A DNA stretch of 64,000 bases. Source: Virgibacillus halotolerans (GTDB taxonomy: Bacteria > Bacillota > Bacilli > Bacillales > Amphibacillaceae). Below are positions 15,784-23,322 of this stretch, one piece after another. The notes under the pieces were generated by a model. It had not been told where the DNA came from, ran no database searches, and saw nothing but the letters and a program-made list of their open reading frames with translations. The stretch spans positions 221,602 through 285,601 of the forward strand of contig NZ_JAFBEA010000005.1 in assembly GCF_016908515.1 (NCBI RefSeq), in the 5' to 3' direction. Each line of letters begins with the position of its first letter. Position 1 is the stretch's first letter. The position numbers were made by a program, and so were the translations under genes.

Positions 15784-16813
15784 CTTTCTCCTTATAAACC
15801 GCCGTTTAAACGGTTACTCACCTTTCAGTGAGGATGGGACTATATCTTCACCTTCGACATCCCTCGTTAAGGTGTTGTGCGCTCGTGCGCGTTTCTGCTT
15901 AGATTAGCCTTAGCTTACTCCGCATAGTCTCTACACCTTCCGGTCGTTTCCTTCCGGCTTGGCACGGTATTAACTTACTAATGGGTGGGATTCTAAATAA
16001 ACTCTTTAATCTGATCCTTATTGTTAAATCTATTACCATACGTTTTATGAAACTCCTTGTGGCAGTCAACGCAAAATGTTATTCCATTACCAAGTTCCGT
16101 CCTTAACTCAGGATGTGAATGAAAATTAAATATATGATGTGCCTCAATCCGCGACCCGACCTTGTTACATTTACGACAAGTGTATCCGTCTCGTTCATAC
16201 ACACTACTTCTCCACGCCCGATACTCAGGGTAATCTCTATTTTCGCGTCTTTCTTCATCTGTTAGTGTCGGGTTGTGGATATGGCTCATGTAACATTCAG
16301 ATGAGCAGAATTGGTTTTCGTTTCTTTTCACCTGATTAGTTTCTCTTATAAAGGTGGTTCCACAATAAAAGCAAGTCACATCTTTACTAGAATATCTGTG
16401 GTGATCCTTTCCCTTAGACTTACTATTGAACTCATTCCAACAGGATCTATTACAGAAGTTACCTACTTTAGACCCCTTTATTTCATGTTCCTTGCGTCTA
16501 AAAACATCTCCGCAATTTCGGCACTCTAAGTCTATTAATTTAGCACCTCTGCTGCCTCTCACGGAACAAGACCGGGAACAGTAGATAGATTTATGGCGTG
16601 TTCTGAATGTATTACCGCAATACTCGCAGTCCTTGCTTACCTTCATAGTTTCCATTCGACAATCCCTAGAACAATACATTTGTGTCTTTACTTTGCTTTC
16701 GTATCTGTCCCCACAGTATACGCAATCCTTTTTCCCCATTAATTTAGCCTCCACCGTTTTCACACAATAGTTTATGCTGCCAATTTCTCAACAGCCGGGC
16801 AATGCGATTGCTT
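15784..16813 (-). ncRNA. Group I intron 3 in the tape measure gene, with HNH ORF
   Basis: A 1030-nt intron. The upstream exon ends TTGGGT and the intron has GCCC 14 bases in, giving a P1 helix with U-G at the splice site. The catalytic core follows the ORF: GGTGTAGAGACTA (15925-15937) and TATAGTCC (15837-15844) form P7, preceded by a GTGCCAAGCC J6/7-like stretch. The intron ends in AAAG before AAT GCG, leaving the omega G. Joining the exons gives LLG-NAGIQAS, the normal sequence of this protein family. Confidence 0.9.
15993..16739 (-). CDS. HNH homing endonuclease with four zinc-finger modules
   Basis: 248 residues. Four consecutive CxxC...CxxxC modules (CVYC...CSRDC, CEYC...CSRSC, CRNC...CNRSC, CFYC...CSSEC) come first, then an HNH nuclease domain with RDGYTCRKC, EAHHIFNF and NGITFCVDCHKEFH, which carries the catalytic His and metal ligands. 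The ORF lies wholly inside intron 3, upstream of P7. ATG at 16739 has GGTGGAGG before it, better than the GTG at 16763. It probably nicks intronless tape measure genes and spreads the intron. Confidence 0.9.
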   Translation of the reverse strand: MGKKDCVYCGDRYESKVKTQMYCSRDCRMETMKVSKDCEYCGNTFRTRHKSIYCSRSCSVRGSRGAKLIDLECRNCGDVFRRKEHEIKGSKVGNFCNRSCWNEFNSKSKGKDHHRYSSKDVTCFYCGTTFIRETNQVKRNENQFCSSECYMSHIHNPTLTDEERRENRDYPEYRAWRSSVYERDGYTCRKCNKVGSRIEAHHIFNFHSHPELRTELGNGITFCVDCHKEFHKTYGNRFNNKDQIKEFI

Positions 16814-17122
16814 ACCCAATAGTCCGGACGCCGCCGCCATTTCTTCGAGAGAATACCCCGCAGCCGCCGCTTGTGGAGCAACGTATTTCATCGTATCTCC
16901 GATCATATCTAGCGTGGTATTCGAACTCGTGAACGCCTTCGTCAGTACGTCGGCGACTCGTCCGGTGTCTTCCGCTTGCAGTCCGAAACCTTGAAGAATG
17001 TTTGACGCGATGTCGGCGGTGGTTCCGAGGTCCAGTTGACCTGCCGCTGCCATATCGAGAAGGCCCGGCATCGCTTTTATAATTTCATTGGATTTATATC
17101 CTGCCATTGCTAAGAATGCCAT
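16814..17122 (-). CDS. Tape measure protein, exon 3
   Basis: 309 nt, 103 codons, from ATG GCA TTC (MAFLAMAGYKSNEI) to GGA CTA TTG GGT (SGLLG). The sequence is the conserved TP901-type core around MPGLLDMAAAGQ and FGLQAEDTGRVADVL. An in-frame ATG makes it look like an independent short gene, but it lacks a ribosome binding site and a sensible C-terminus: reading on into the intron adds about a dozen unrelated residues and stops. It is an exon, not a pseudogene fragment. Confidence 0.92.
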
Positions 17123-17398
17123 CAAATTGTTATCGTAACGGCTTTTTATCCGCTACCTCCGGGGATTTCTCCGCATGATTGTACGTCTATTCGTACACGG
17201 TTCGGCATACATTTTCGCTCCACCCGCAGAAGGCTTCATTACGTCGGACACTCTTGGGCGGGTTATTGCTTCCTTAACGCTCACCGCCTATGCTCTACGA
17301 TACTGCGTGGTGTCGCAGTTATCTCGGTATTAACGTAATATCTATTAAGATACTCCAGCCTCCACCGATATTGCCCGATTTAAAGACGGCAGGATTCT
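17123..17398 (-). ncRNA. Group I intron 2 in the tape measure gene
   Basis: A 276-nt ORF-less intron. The upstream micro-exon ends GACGGT and pairs with GCCGTC (17385-17390) over six base pairs with U-G at the splice site. UCGGU and ACCGA fit P4, ACUGCG/CGCAGU fits P6, and GCAUA (in 17289-17298) with UAUGC (17204-17209) fits P7. It ends TTTG before ATG GCA. Splicing gives TEAADG-MAFLAMAG, as in relatives. Confidence 0.85.
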
Positions 17399-17416
17399 AC
17401 CGTCTGCTGCCTCTGT
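17399..17416 (-). CDS. Tape measure protein, 18-nt micro-exon 2
   Basis: ACAGAGGCAGCAGACGGT encodes TEAADG. Relatives have a six-residue segment of the kind SEAADA or KEAAEG exactly between YSA and MAFLAMAG, so these six codons fill the gap precisely and keep the frame. The exon is flanked by two group I introns. Confidence 0.88.
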
Positions 17417-17695
17417 CATGATCTTATAAGTAGGTTCTTTATCCTACTACTCCGCATTTCCACGGAGGATGGGACTATATCATAACCCTCCTATTAGGGA
17501 AGGGTTGTGGGCGCTCGTGTCGCTTCATAACCTACGCCACAAGGCGCTAAGGTCGTGTGCGTTAGTCTCTACACCTTACGTCGATTTCTCGTCCGTCTTG
17601 GCTCGGGATTACCACCGCCACTAAGCGCTGAGGCTTCCCCGAATTCACCCACTGTTTTTGGCTGCGAGTTACCCCGCAACTGGCCAATTTATTTT
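17417..17695 (-). ncRNA. Group I intron 1 in the tape measure gene
   Basis: A 279-nt ORF-less intron. The upstream exon ends TCGGCT and pairs with GGCC 11 bases into the intron, with U-G at the splice site. The core has TTCGGGGAAGCC and GGTAATCCCGAGCC (P4-P6), GGTGTAGAGACTA (17573-17585) and TATAGTCC (17471-17478 region) as P7, much like the intron of cyanobacterial tRNA-Leu genes. It ends at ATG before ACA GAG. Intron 3 shares the P7 words, so introns 1 and 3 are probably relatives. Confidence 0.88.
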
Positions 17696-18007
17696 AGCCG
17701 AATAAACTGTCGTCTCGCCGAGATGCTTCGCAGTATCCGTCAGTTGCTTAAATTCCTTATCCGTCGCACCACTTAGCGCCCCAACTCGCGACATCTCTCT
17801 ATCGAAGTTAGCCGCTGTCTTTACTGCCGCACCAAGTCCGACTGACAGTCCGACACCTGCGGCAGTAACTACTTTCCCGACTTTCCCGATAGCGTTAAAC
17901 CCCTTCTGCGCGTCCTGCGTAAATCCTTTTAGCTGACTTCCCGCTTGCGAAAGGGATTGCGATAGACCGGATATATCCCCGCCTATCTTGATTAATATAT
18001 CGTTCAT
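17696..18007 (-). CDS. Tape measure protein, exon 1
   Basis: 312 nt, 104 codons, from ATG at 18007 (AAAGGAGGT in front) to TAT TCG GCT (VYSA). It holds the N-terminal coiled coil and the conserved FDREMSRVGALSGATDKEFKQL segment of TP901-type tape measures. Reading on past the splice site gives eight unrelated residues and a stop. Confidence 0.92.
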
Positions 18008-18025
18008 ATATGGCTTACCTCCTTT

Positions 18026-18409
18026 CTACGTAATTTCGAACTGAGATAACCACTCTTGCGTATGTTCCGTTTGCTCGACCATACTTTCCGTTTTCTTTCT
18101 CGCCAATTCTTCGTCAACTGGACGCTTAAATAGGTCCGTAATCTTAGGTCGCTTCGCACGACTCGCCTTCTCTTGCATCATGGCGGTATCGGCGGCGAAT
18201 TGGTAACGGTCGTACGTACTTTCCGTCTCCGCCTTCATTATTAGACCGAACTCTTTCGGTGTCATCCGCATAATGTCGCCGGGCTGTATACGTAAGTAAC
18301 GCCAACCGTCGAAAACAGCCTGATCTACGAAACTTAATTCGCTAGTTTCTTCAACGCTTCCGCTGCTTCCGGACTCTCCGCTAGAAGTTTCTCCGTCAGC
18401 TTCCTGTAG
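18026..18409 (-). CDS. Tail assembly chaperone, -1 frameshift extension (T part)
   Basis: This frame is open from the slippery site to the stop at 18026 and has no ribosome binding site of its own. Entering by -1 slippage it adds 127 residues to the first 97 of the chaperone: a Ser/Gly/Glu linker (ETSSGESGSSGSVEE) and then FVDQAVFDGWRYLRIQPGDIMRMTPKEF, typical of the T domain of lambda G/GT-like proteins. The fusion (224 residues) would load the tape measure for tail assembly. An internal ATG at 18271 also exists but is not needed. Confidence 0.8.
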   Translation of the reverse strand, partial: LQEADGETSSGESGSSGSVEETSELSFVDQAVFDGWRYLRIQPGDIMRMTPKEFGLIMKAETESTYDRYQFAADTAMMQEKASRAKRPKITDLFKRPVDEELARKKTESMVEQTEHTQEWLSQFEIT

Positions 18410-18699
18410 AAAAAACTGTCCGTAACTACCTCGTTCGAAATACGCATCATATCCGACGCATCAAGTTTCTCGTCGTCGAACGCCTTTTCGATCGCTTTCT
18501 CCACTTTCTTATACGTGAATTTTTCGTCAGTATGGAACAATCCCGCGTGTACTACGTGGGGGAAGAACTCCAAGTCCGCCATGAGCGCTTTTCCAATTAC
18601 CTCCATTTGACCGCCTTGAAGCTGTCCATTAAGATATTTAACGCTCGGAAACGTCAACTTTAAATCGTACTCTTTACCGTCAATTTCGAATGTAGCCAT
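18334..18699 (-). CDS. Tail assembly chaperone (G part)
   Basis: 121 residues, small and acidic, between the tube and tape measure genes, the usual place of the tail chaperone in siphoviruses. Starts MATFEIDGKEYDLKLTFPSV, typical of the family. The zero-frame product ends at LKKLAN; a minority of ribosomes should shift at 18409-18415 to give the G-T fusion. Ribosome binding site GGCGGAG. Confidence 0.85.
   Translation of the reverse strand: MATFEIDGKEYDLKLTFPSVKYLNGQLQGGQMEVIGKALMADLEFFPHVVHAGLFHTDEKFTYKKVEKAIEKAFDDEKLDASDMMRISNEVVTDSFFYRKLTEKLLAESPEAAEALKKLAN
18409..18415 (-). other. -1 ribosomal slippery heptamer
   Basis: The zero frame reads AGT TTT TTC, which contains T TTT TTC, a classical X XXY YYZ heptamer. 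The -1 frame is open on both sides of it and leads into the T-like domain. Confidence 0.85.
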
Positions 18700-18732
18700 A
18701 ATATAATCTCCGCCTTTTTATAAGATAATTAG

Positions 18733-18756
18733 AAAAGCGCCCATGTAGGACGCCTT
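18733..18756 (-). terminator. Partial terminator after tail tube genes
   Basis: On the minus strand an eight-pair stem with one bulged G (arms around a TACAT loop) is followed by TTTTC. It lies between the collagen-like gene and the chaperone and would lower expression of downstream tail genes relative to the abundant tube protein. Confidence 0.6.
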
Positions 18757-18782
18757 GATTTCCGTTATTTATTATTATTACG

Positions 18783-19049
18783 TTATTCTTGCGTTGGCCA
18801 AGGAACTTCGATAGTAGCGTCATCGGACATTTCAAAAACGATATTATCTCCGTCAGAAGTAGCGCCAACTACGCTAACGCCGTTCGAACCGCTTGCGCCG
18901 GTTTCACCCGTCGGACCCTGATCTCCGTCAGAACCGGGTTCCCCTTTAGGACCTTGCGAACCTGCAACGTCAATAAGATCATGAAAGTCGCTCTCCGTCG
19001 GGACTGCTCCCGTTACAAACGTTTGTTTTAGTTCTTCTTTTGTCGCCAA
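18783..19049 (-). CDS. Short collagen-like protein beside the major tail protein
   Basis: 88 residues: a short helical head, nine Gly-X-Y triplets (SQGPKGEPGSDG then DQGPTGETGASG), and a beta-rich C-terminal domain. Gly-X-Y trimers form stiff triple helices, so this is probably a trimeric decoration or fibre on the tail. TTG at 19049 follows AGGAGGG; it lies 14 bp after the tube gene. A second collagen-like gene lies at 24380. Confidence 0.75.
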   Translation of the reverse strand: MATKEELKQTFVTGAVPTESDFHDLIDVAGSQGPKGEPGSDGDQGPTGETGASGSNGVSVVGATSDGDNIVFEMSDDATIEVPWPTQE

Positions 19050-19063
19050 ATATAACCCTCCTA

Positions 19064-19591
19064 TTAGTCTACTTTAAAGGTGTCTCCGATAGATGCCTCG
19101 CCAATGCTTTGCCCTTCGGATTCATCTCCGCCATCCGACGGGTCTTCGATGTCACTTTCCGGAGCTCCTTCTGGTACTTCCGTCAATGTTTCTTCGGAAC
19201 GCTTACCGTTTAATGATCCGTCTAATGTGTACGTCGCATACTCGCCATTACTGAATGTACGCTCGAAGTTAGTAATCATATATAGACCGGACTTAGCTTC
19301 CAATGTACGCGTATTAATTTCGTAAATTTTAACGAACTTCTTATCGTCCATTGCCTCGTCAATATAATCGACAGTCTCGTCACCTTCGGTAATAATACCC
19401 TCCAAGCTGACTGACTGCGTTACCTTACCATAATCCGATCCCGTTTTATCCTTCGTGTCTAACTCGATCTCGTCCGCTGATTTCGTACTTGATCCACCTG
19501 TCTGGTTAAAAAAGCGTAATACGTTATCGCTTCCACCCTTCGGAATTGACACCGCGAAAATAATTTCGTCTCCTCTGTACTCTACTGCCAT
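19064..19591 (-). CDS. Major tail (tube) protein, TP901-1 type
   Basis: 175 residues. The start (MAVEYRGDEIIFAVSIPKGG) and central FERTFSNGEYATYTLDGSLNG are typical of TP901-1-like tail tube proteins, which stack in rings to form the tail. The last 40 residues are an acidic Ser/Gly/Asp-rich extension, common in Bacillus phages and likely exposed. It lies between the tail terminator and chaperone genes. Confidence 0.88.
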   Translation of the reverse strand: MAVEYRGDEIIFAVSIPKGGSDNVLRFFNQTGGSSTKSADEIELDTKDKTGSDYGKVTQSVSLEGIITEGDETVDYIDEAMDDKKFVKIYEINTRTLEAKSGLYMITNFERTFSNGEYATYTLDGSLNGKRSEETLTEVPEGAPESDIEDPSDGGDESEGQSIGEASIGDTFKVD

Positions 19592-20022
19592 TAATAAAAC
19601 CTCCTTGTTATTTGTTCGACTTCAATGTCGAAGTAAACCCGGTGCTTTCCGGATTCGTCGTTAACCGTGTCGTCCATAATCGGGACAATACTTACCGGTC
19701 TAACGTAAAAAGACCCTACGACTGGCGCAGGTGTCTCCGTTGTATCTAGTAGATCGAATTTATCGAATAAAAATATCCGATTTAATTCGCTCTGTATTCG
19801 TGTCTTTTCGCTTTCTGTCCGCGCCCTTAGTCCGACTTGATGCCGGTATGTCGTCTCGACAGCCTCGCGTCCTTTCGATATAAACGCGTTATTATTCTGC
19901 ATCTGCTCGATGGTTACCACCGGCAATGTTCCCGGAAGTTTTACGCCTTGATATATCCACACGACAGAATGCCCCGCAGACTGCAAGTGCGCCATAATAG
20001 ACGACGTTATTTCGTGCTGCAT
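19591..20022 (-). CDS. Tail completion/terminator protein
   Basis: 143 residues directly before the tube gene, the standard site of the tail terminator that caps the tube and joins it to the head. The alpha/beta pattern and the length fit. The stop overlaps the tube gene start by one base. I do not recognise a named family beyond the minor capsid/tail terminator group. Confidence 0.7.
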   Translation of the reverse strand: MQHEITSSIMAHLQSAGHSVVWIYQGVKLPGTLPVVTIEQMQNNNAFISKGREAVETTYRHQVGLRARTESEKTRIQSELNRIFLFDKFDLLDTTETPAPVVGSFYVRPVSIVPIMDDTVNDESGKHRVYFDIEVEQITRRFY

Positions 20023-20026
20023 CTAA

Positions 20027-20326
20027 TCACCGCCCCGTCTTCTTAATACGGGCTACTAGCGCGTTCTTATACGGATCACGATTATTCCACACGGATTCCC
20101 GGAAGAACGCCTTTTTCGTGGAGTGTTCGTACTCTTGTCGTCGAGCATACGGAAGATTCGATCCATACGACCACTCGGCGTCTCCGTGCTTTTTGACGCT
20201 TGCCGTAATCGAGTTACGTAACGCTCCCGTATCCACAGGCGCCTTTTGAGCGCTTTCGTTCGCCATCTTCTTAGCGTATGTTCCCGTTATTTCGTCTACG
20301 TCTTTTCGGAGCGTCCGGTCGCTCAA
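20027..20326 (-). CDS. HK97 gp10-type head-tail connector protein
   Basis: 99 residues from the TTG at 20326; PVDTGALRNSI and YARRQEYEHSTKKAFFRE are signatures of the HK97 gp10 family, which joins head and tail. The TTG has no ribosome binding site. The frame is open upstream and encodes AYLNVKVTGIDAALKKL, the usual N-terminus of this family, back to ATA at 20377. That ATA follows GGAGG by about six bases and overlaps the upstream stop. The true gene is therefore probably 20027-20377 with an AUA start, 116 residues. Confidence 0.85.
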   Translation of the reverse strand: MSDRTLRKDVDEITGTYAKKMANESAQKAPVDTGALRNSITASVKKHGDAEWSYGSNLPYARRQEYEHSTKKAFFRESVWNNRDPYKNALVARIKKTGR

Positions 20327-20373
20327 CTTCTTAAGCGCTGCGTCTATCCCCGTGACTTTTACGTTTAAATAAG

Positions 20374-20814
20374 CTATATCGTCCGCCTCCCTAAAAACTC
20401 GACGCGGTTTCGTTCGCCGATACCTTTCTTGGATTGCGCTAAGACCGTATATTCTCGTTCGTCGTACGTTATGTTCTTTACGTCACCAAAAATGTCGTAT
20501 TCGTCATCAGCGAAGTCCACCCGCATAAAATACGGGATACTTACGATATCCTCGATGCTGATACTAAACTGAATATCGCCTTCTTCGACTTCTATTCCGT
20601 TAATGATAAGTCGGTTAGCTCCCTTATTGATCGCTGTTATCTCGGTAACAACGCTCTTGACTACTTTGTCATCCGTAGTAGGTTCAAGAGGTTCGCCAGT
20701 CCACGGGTCTTTTTCTCCGTCTATTTCCCAATAAATCGTAATATCGTGCCGACGATTTTTGACGACTTCCTTACGTGTTTGTTTCATAAATTCGATATCT
20801 TCGTTTGTAAGCAT
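20374..20814 (-). CDS. Head closure/head-tail adaptor protein (putative)
   Basis: 146 residues between the head morphogenesis and gp10-like genes, the site of head closure proteins (SPP1 gp16-like). The sequence is beta-rich in the C-terminal half (YDIFGDVKNITYDEREYTVLAQSKKG). GGAGGCGGAGG precedes ATG at 20814. Assignment rests mainly on position. Confidence 0.6.
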   Translation of the reverse strand: MLTNEDIEFMKQTRKEVVKNRRHDITIYWEIDGEKDPWTGEPLEPTTDDKVVKSVVTEITAINKGANRLIINGIEVEEGDIQFSISIEDIVSIPYFMRVDFADDEYDIFGDVKNITYDEREYTVLAQSKKGIGERNRVEFLGRRTI

Positions 20815-20829
20815 TAACCTCCGCCTCCT

Positions 20830-21633
20830 TTACAGATAACGCTCGTCAAGAACGTATGAGATGTAGCTTGTACAATTCGGATGTGGCGACAATATTTCGT
20901 CATCTGACGGCTTAAATATCCCCGCTCCCTGTCCGTACCAATCCTCGTTAACCAACTCGTAACATTTATGCCGAAAGTGGTCTCGATGACCGCACGTACC
21001 ATCGTGAAACTGTACCCACTTGACACTACCGCTCTGCGACGCGTTATAGGCCGTCCCTTTACGGTAAGCCGTGTTTCCTTCGGTAACCGCTAGTCTACGA
21101 ATCTTCCACGTCTCGTTATCGTGGACTTTTCGTATCTTCGGAATCATCTGCGAAACACTTTCCCCGCGAATAATGGAGGATCGAACAACTTGCGTTAACT
21201 CGTCCCTCATTCCGCCGGATAAGTCCCACACGCGATCGGATAGCTGTAGTAAGTCGGAACCTCTACGATTCTTTACGCTAGTGGCGATTCGTTCATTCGT
21301 CCGCATAATGAAGCCGGCCGTCCACGCAACACCAAGCGCTGTTACGATCTTGGCTGTCGTCCATTCCGCTGTATCCTCGATAATCTTATCGAAAGATTCC
21401 GAACTGTCTTCGCGTATAATCCGCTCGATTCCGTCCATATCCCGCATAACCCTGCTAATTCGCCTACGATCGATAATCCCGTCATTGTCCGCATAATCCG
21501 CTAGTAAGTACGACATCTCGCCCTTTACTCGTCCAATGTTCCGGATTGCATCCGCCTGTTGTTTTTTATTTAATGTGGCATAATCCTTCGTCATCTTCGC
21601 AAGCATACGGTCAAGTTCCGTCTGACTACGCAT
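20830..21633 (-). CDS. Phage head morphogenesis/minor capsid protein (SPP1 gp7/Mu F-like)
   Basis: 267 residues. Helical N-terminal half; the C-terminal half has RRLAVTEGNTAYRKGTAYNA and ends with HPNCTSYISY, the zinc-binding-like signature of the minor head protein family found next to the portal. Here it sits downstream of the capsid genes instead. Such proteins are a few copies per head and may be ejected. The start ATG overlaps the stop of the upstream connector. Confidence 0.8.
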   Translation of the reverse strand: MRSQTELDRMLAKMTKDYATLNKKQQADAIRNIGRVKGEMSYLLADYADNDGIIDRRRISRVMRDMDGIERIIREDSSESFDKIIEDTAEWTTAKIVTALGVAWTAGFIMRTNERIATSVKNRRGSDLLQLSDRVWDLSGGMRDELTQVVRSSIIRGESVSQMIPKIRKVHDNETWKIRRLAVTEGNTAYRKGTAYNASQSGSVKWVQFHDGTCGHRDHFRHKCYELVNEDWYGQGAGIFKPSDDEILSPHPNCTSYISYVLDERYL

Positions 21634-22028
21634 TAATCTCGATCCAATCTACGCATGACCTTGAAGTACGAGACGATATCCTTCTTCTCTTCGCGCTCGT
21701 AGTCCCTACGTAATTCTCTCGCTAGTTTGCGGTAGCTGTCCGCTAACATTGACTTGTCGACCGATTCTTCTCCGTCCGTATATTTAAAATAATGTGCGAC
21801 TGATATAGCGATCGTCCAAGCCCCTTCGGATTGTGCGTACAGCATAACGAGGGTTACCTTTCTATCCGGGATGTCATCCGATGATGACGGCGACACTCCG
21901 TGGGCGATTAGTGATTCGTCAATTAGATCAGTAGCGTCATCCTCCGTAAATCCGGGGACACCTTTAAAACGTCTATATAGGCGCTTTTCTAAATCCGCCT
22001 TAGTTACTCGTACACCTTCGTCCGCCAT
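21633..22028 (-). CDS. Head-tail connector protein
   Basis: About 131 residues, helical, beginning MADEGVRVTKADLEKRLYRRFKG and containing DATDLIDESLIAHG. Length, helical character and position after the capsid gene fit the connector family of SPP1 gp15/HK97 gp6. ATG at 22028 is preferred to ATG at 22037, which lies only two bases from AAGGAGGG. Confidence 0.7.
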   Translation of the reverse strand: MADEGVRVTKADLEKRLYRRFKGVPGFTEDDATDLIDESLIAHGVSPSSSDDIPDRKVTLVMLYAQSEGAWTIAISVAHYFKYTDGEESVDKSMLADSYRKLARELRRDYEREEKKDIVSYFKVMRRLDRD

Positions 22029-22043
22029 CGTTGGCATCCCTCC

Positions 22044-22259
22044 TTATGATTTAGTCGTAGGCTCCTTAGCCTTCGCGGGTTTCTTCTTAGCTGGCGCTTT
22101 AGGCGCTGACTCCTTATTAGCCGGCTTGGGTTTAGGTAATATTCGTACGTACCCAATACCCTCCAAATATTCCGCGCTTTTCCCTTCTACGCTTATAGTC
22201 GATCCGGGAGCGTGTCCATCGACGATCGCTCCGGTTACTTCGACTTTAATTTTCGCCAT
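22044..22259 (-). CDS. Small phage structural protein with basic Ala/Lys/Pro tail
   Basis: 71 residues. The first 40 form a compact beta domain (IKVEVTGAIVDGHAPGSTISVEG...AEYLEGIGYVRIL), which is the pattern of small DUF7210-type proteins behind phage capsid genes. The last 30 are low complexity, rich in Lys, Pro and Ala, and could bind DNA or RNA. GGAGACG precedes the ATG. Confidence 0.6.
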   Translation of the reverse strand: MAKIKVEVTGAIVDGHAPGSTISVEGKSAEYLEGIGYVRILPKPKPANKESAPKAPAKKKPAKAKEPTTKS

Positions 22260-22271
22260 TTAATCGTCTCC

Positions 22272-23291
22272 TTACGGTGTAAATACGTCAGCATGTAGTA
22301 GTAGGCTAGGCGTAGTAATTACCGGGAATCCTGCTGCGTGTGCCTCTACAACAGATCGAATCGGTTGGCGAAGGTCTTCCGCAAGTAGAACAATACCTGG
22401 CTTCATATTATTTTCCAAAGTAGGGCCATAGTAGAATTTACCAACTTCCTTAGAGACGAATACGACACGGTTTACTGGGAACAACTCTTGTCGAACAGTT
22501 TCTCCTGTGTGGTCGTCAACGAACACGTTAAATCTCTCAGTGATTACTTTGATTGCTGGCAGTCCGTACGCCCCTAGCACTGAGGATAACTCATCCGCAT
22601 TTACCCTGGTAGCGTTTTCTGGGCGGCCTGACTCAGCTACGATTACGGCATTTTTTAATAATAACGCTTGCGTTTCACGCGTCATTAGAATTAAATCCGC
22701 TTGCTTACCATTAGATTCGATATACTTTTCATTCCACTCTAGCAAGTCACCAATGACATCATGATCCGCTTCCGCCCAATCATTACCAGATGTTAGCGCA
22801 ATTTTATGGTCTTCTGGAACCTTGTAGTCCACGTTGATTTTGACCTTGTTGCGGTCATAACTAAACGTACCTTGCGCGATTGCTTGTAACTTAGATACAC
22901 TCGCTAACTTTTTAACGTTCTCCACTAGCTTAGAGTTCTTCATTACTAATCGATCCACTATTGCTCTAGTTTCATCGTTTGTTTTAGCCTGGTGAAGAGC
23001 CATCAATTCCTCGTAAGTCATAATGTATTTGTGACCCATTTTCGCTACCTCTCCAACACCTTTTGCAACTTCATCGCGATCCATTACCGGTGGTTCTGAC
23101 CCATACCCTACAAATCCTGCGATCGACGGATTCGCCTTAAAGATGTCATAAGTAAAGTTAGGGGAGAAAATTTGTTCATCTTGTAAATACTCATCTGCAA
23201 ATGAAGGGATGACGTTCTCTACCGTTGCGTCTACCAATCCTTTCAATACAGGTTGTTGAAACTCTTCTAATTGCGTAATACCGTTAGCCAT
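22272..23291 (-). CDS. Major capsid protein, lambda gpE family
   Basis: 339 residues. It fits the phage major capsid protein E family: TQLEEFQQPVLKGLVD near the start, FVGYGSEPPVMDRDEV..., then the HK97-fold core with GLPAIKVITERFNVFVDD and a late LAEDLRQPIRSV. It follows scaffold and decoration genes in the order scaffold, decoration, capsid, as in lambda-like heads with gpE/gpD. A strong AGGAGG and less skewed codon use agree with high expression. Confidence 0.92.
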   Translation of the reverse strand: MANGITQLEEFQQPVLKGLVDATVENVIPSFADEYLQDEQIFSPNFTYDIFKANPSIAGFVGYGSEPPVMDRDEVAKGVGEVAKMGHKYIMTYEELMALHQAKTNDETRAIVDRLVMKNSKLVENVKKLASVSKLQAIAQGTFSYDRNKVKINVDYKVPEDHKIALTSGNDWAEADHDVIGDLLEWNEKYIESNGKQADLILMTRETQALLLKNAVIVAESGRPENATRVNADELSSVLGAYGLPAIKVITERFNVFVDDHTGETVRQELFPVNRVVFVSKEVGKFYYGPTLENNMKPGIVLLAEDLRQPIRSVVEAHAAGFPVITTPSLLLHADVFTP

Positions 23292-23322
23292 ATTAAATTC
23301 CTCCTAATAGTTTGTGTTTTTA

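Noticed and set aside
16772..17125. Tape measure gene broken into pseudogene fragments
   Set aside because: All breaks have group I intron boundaries and the joined exons give an uninterrupted, family-like protein of 1436 residues.
17123..17398. Middle insert as a group II intron
   Set aside because: No domain V-like hairpin or GUGYG start; P1, P4, P6 and P7 pairings of group I introns fit instead.
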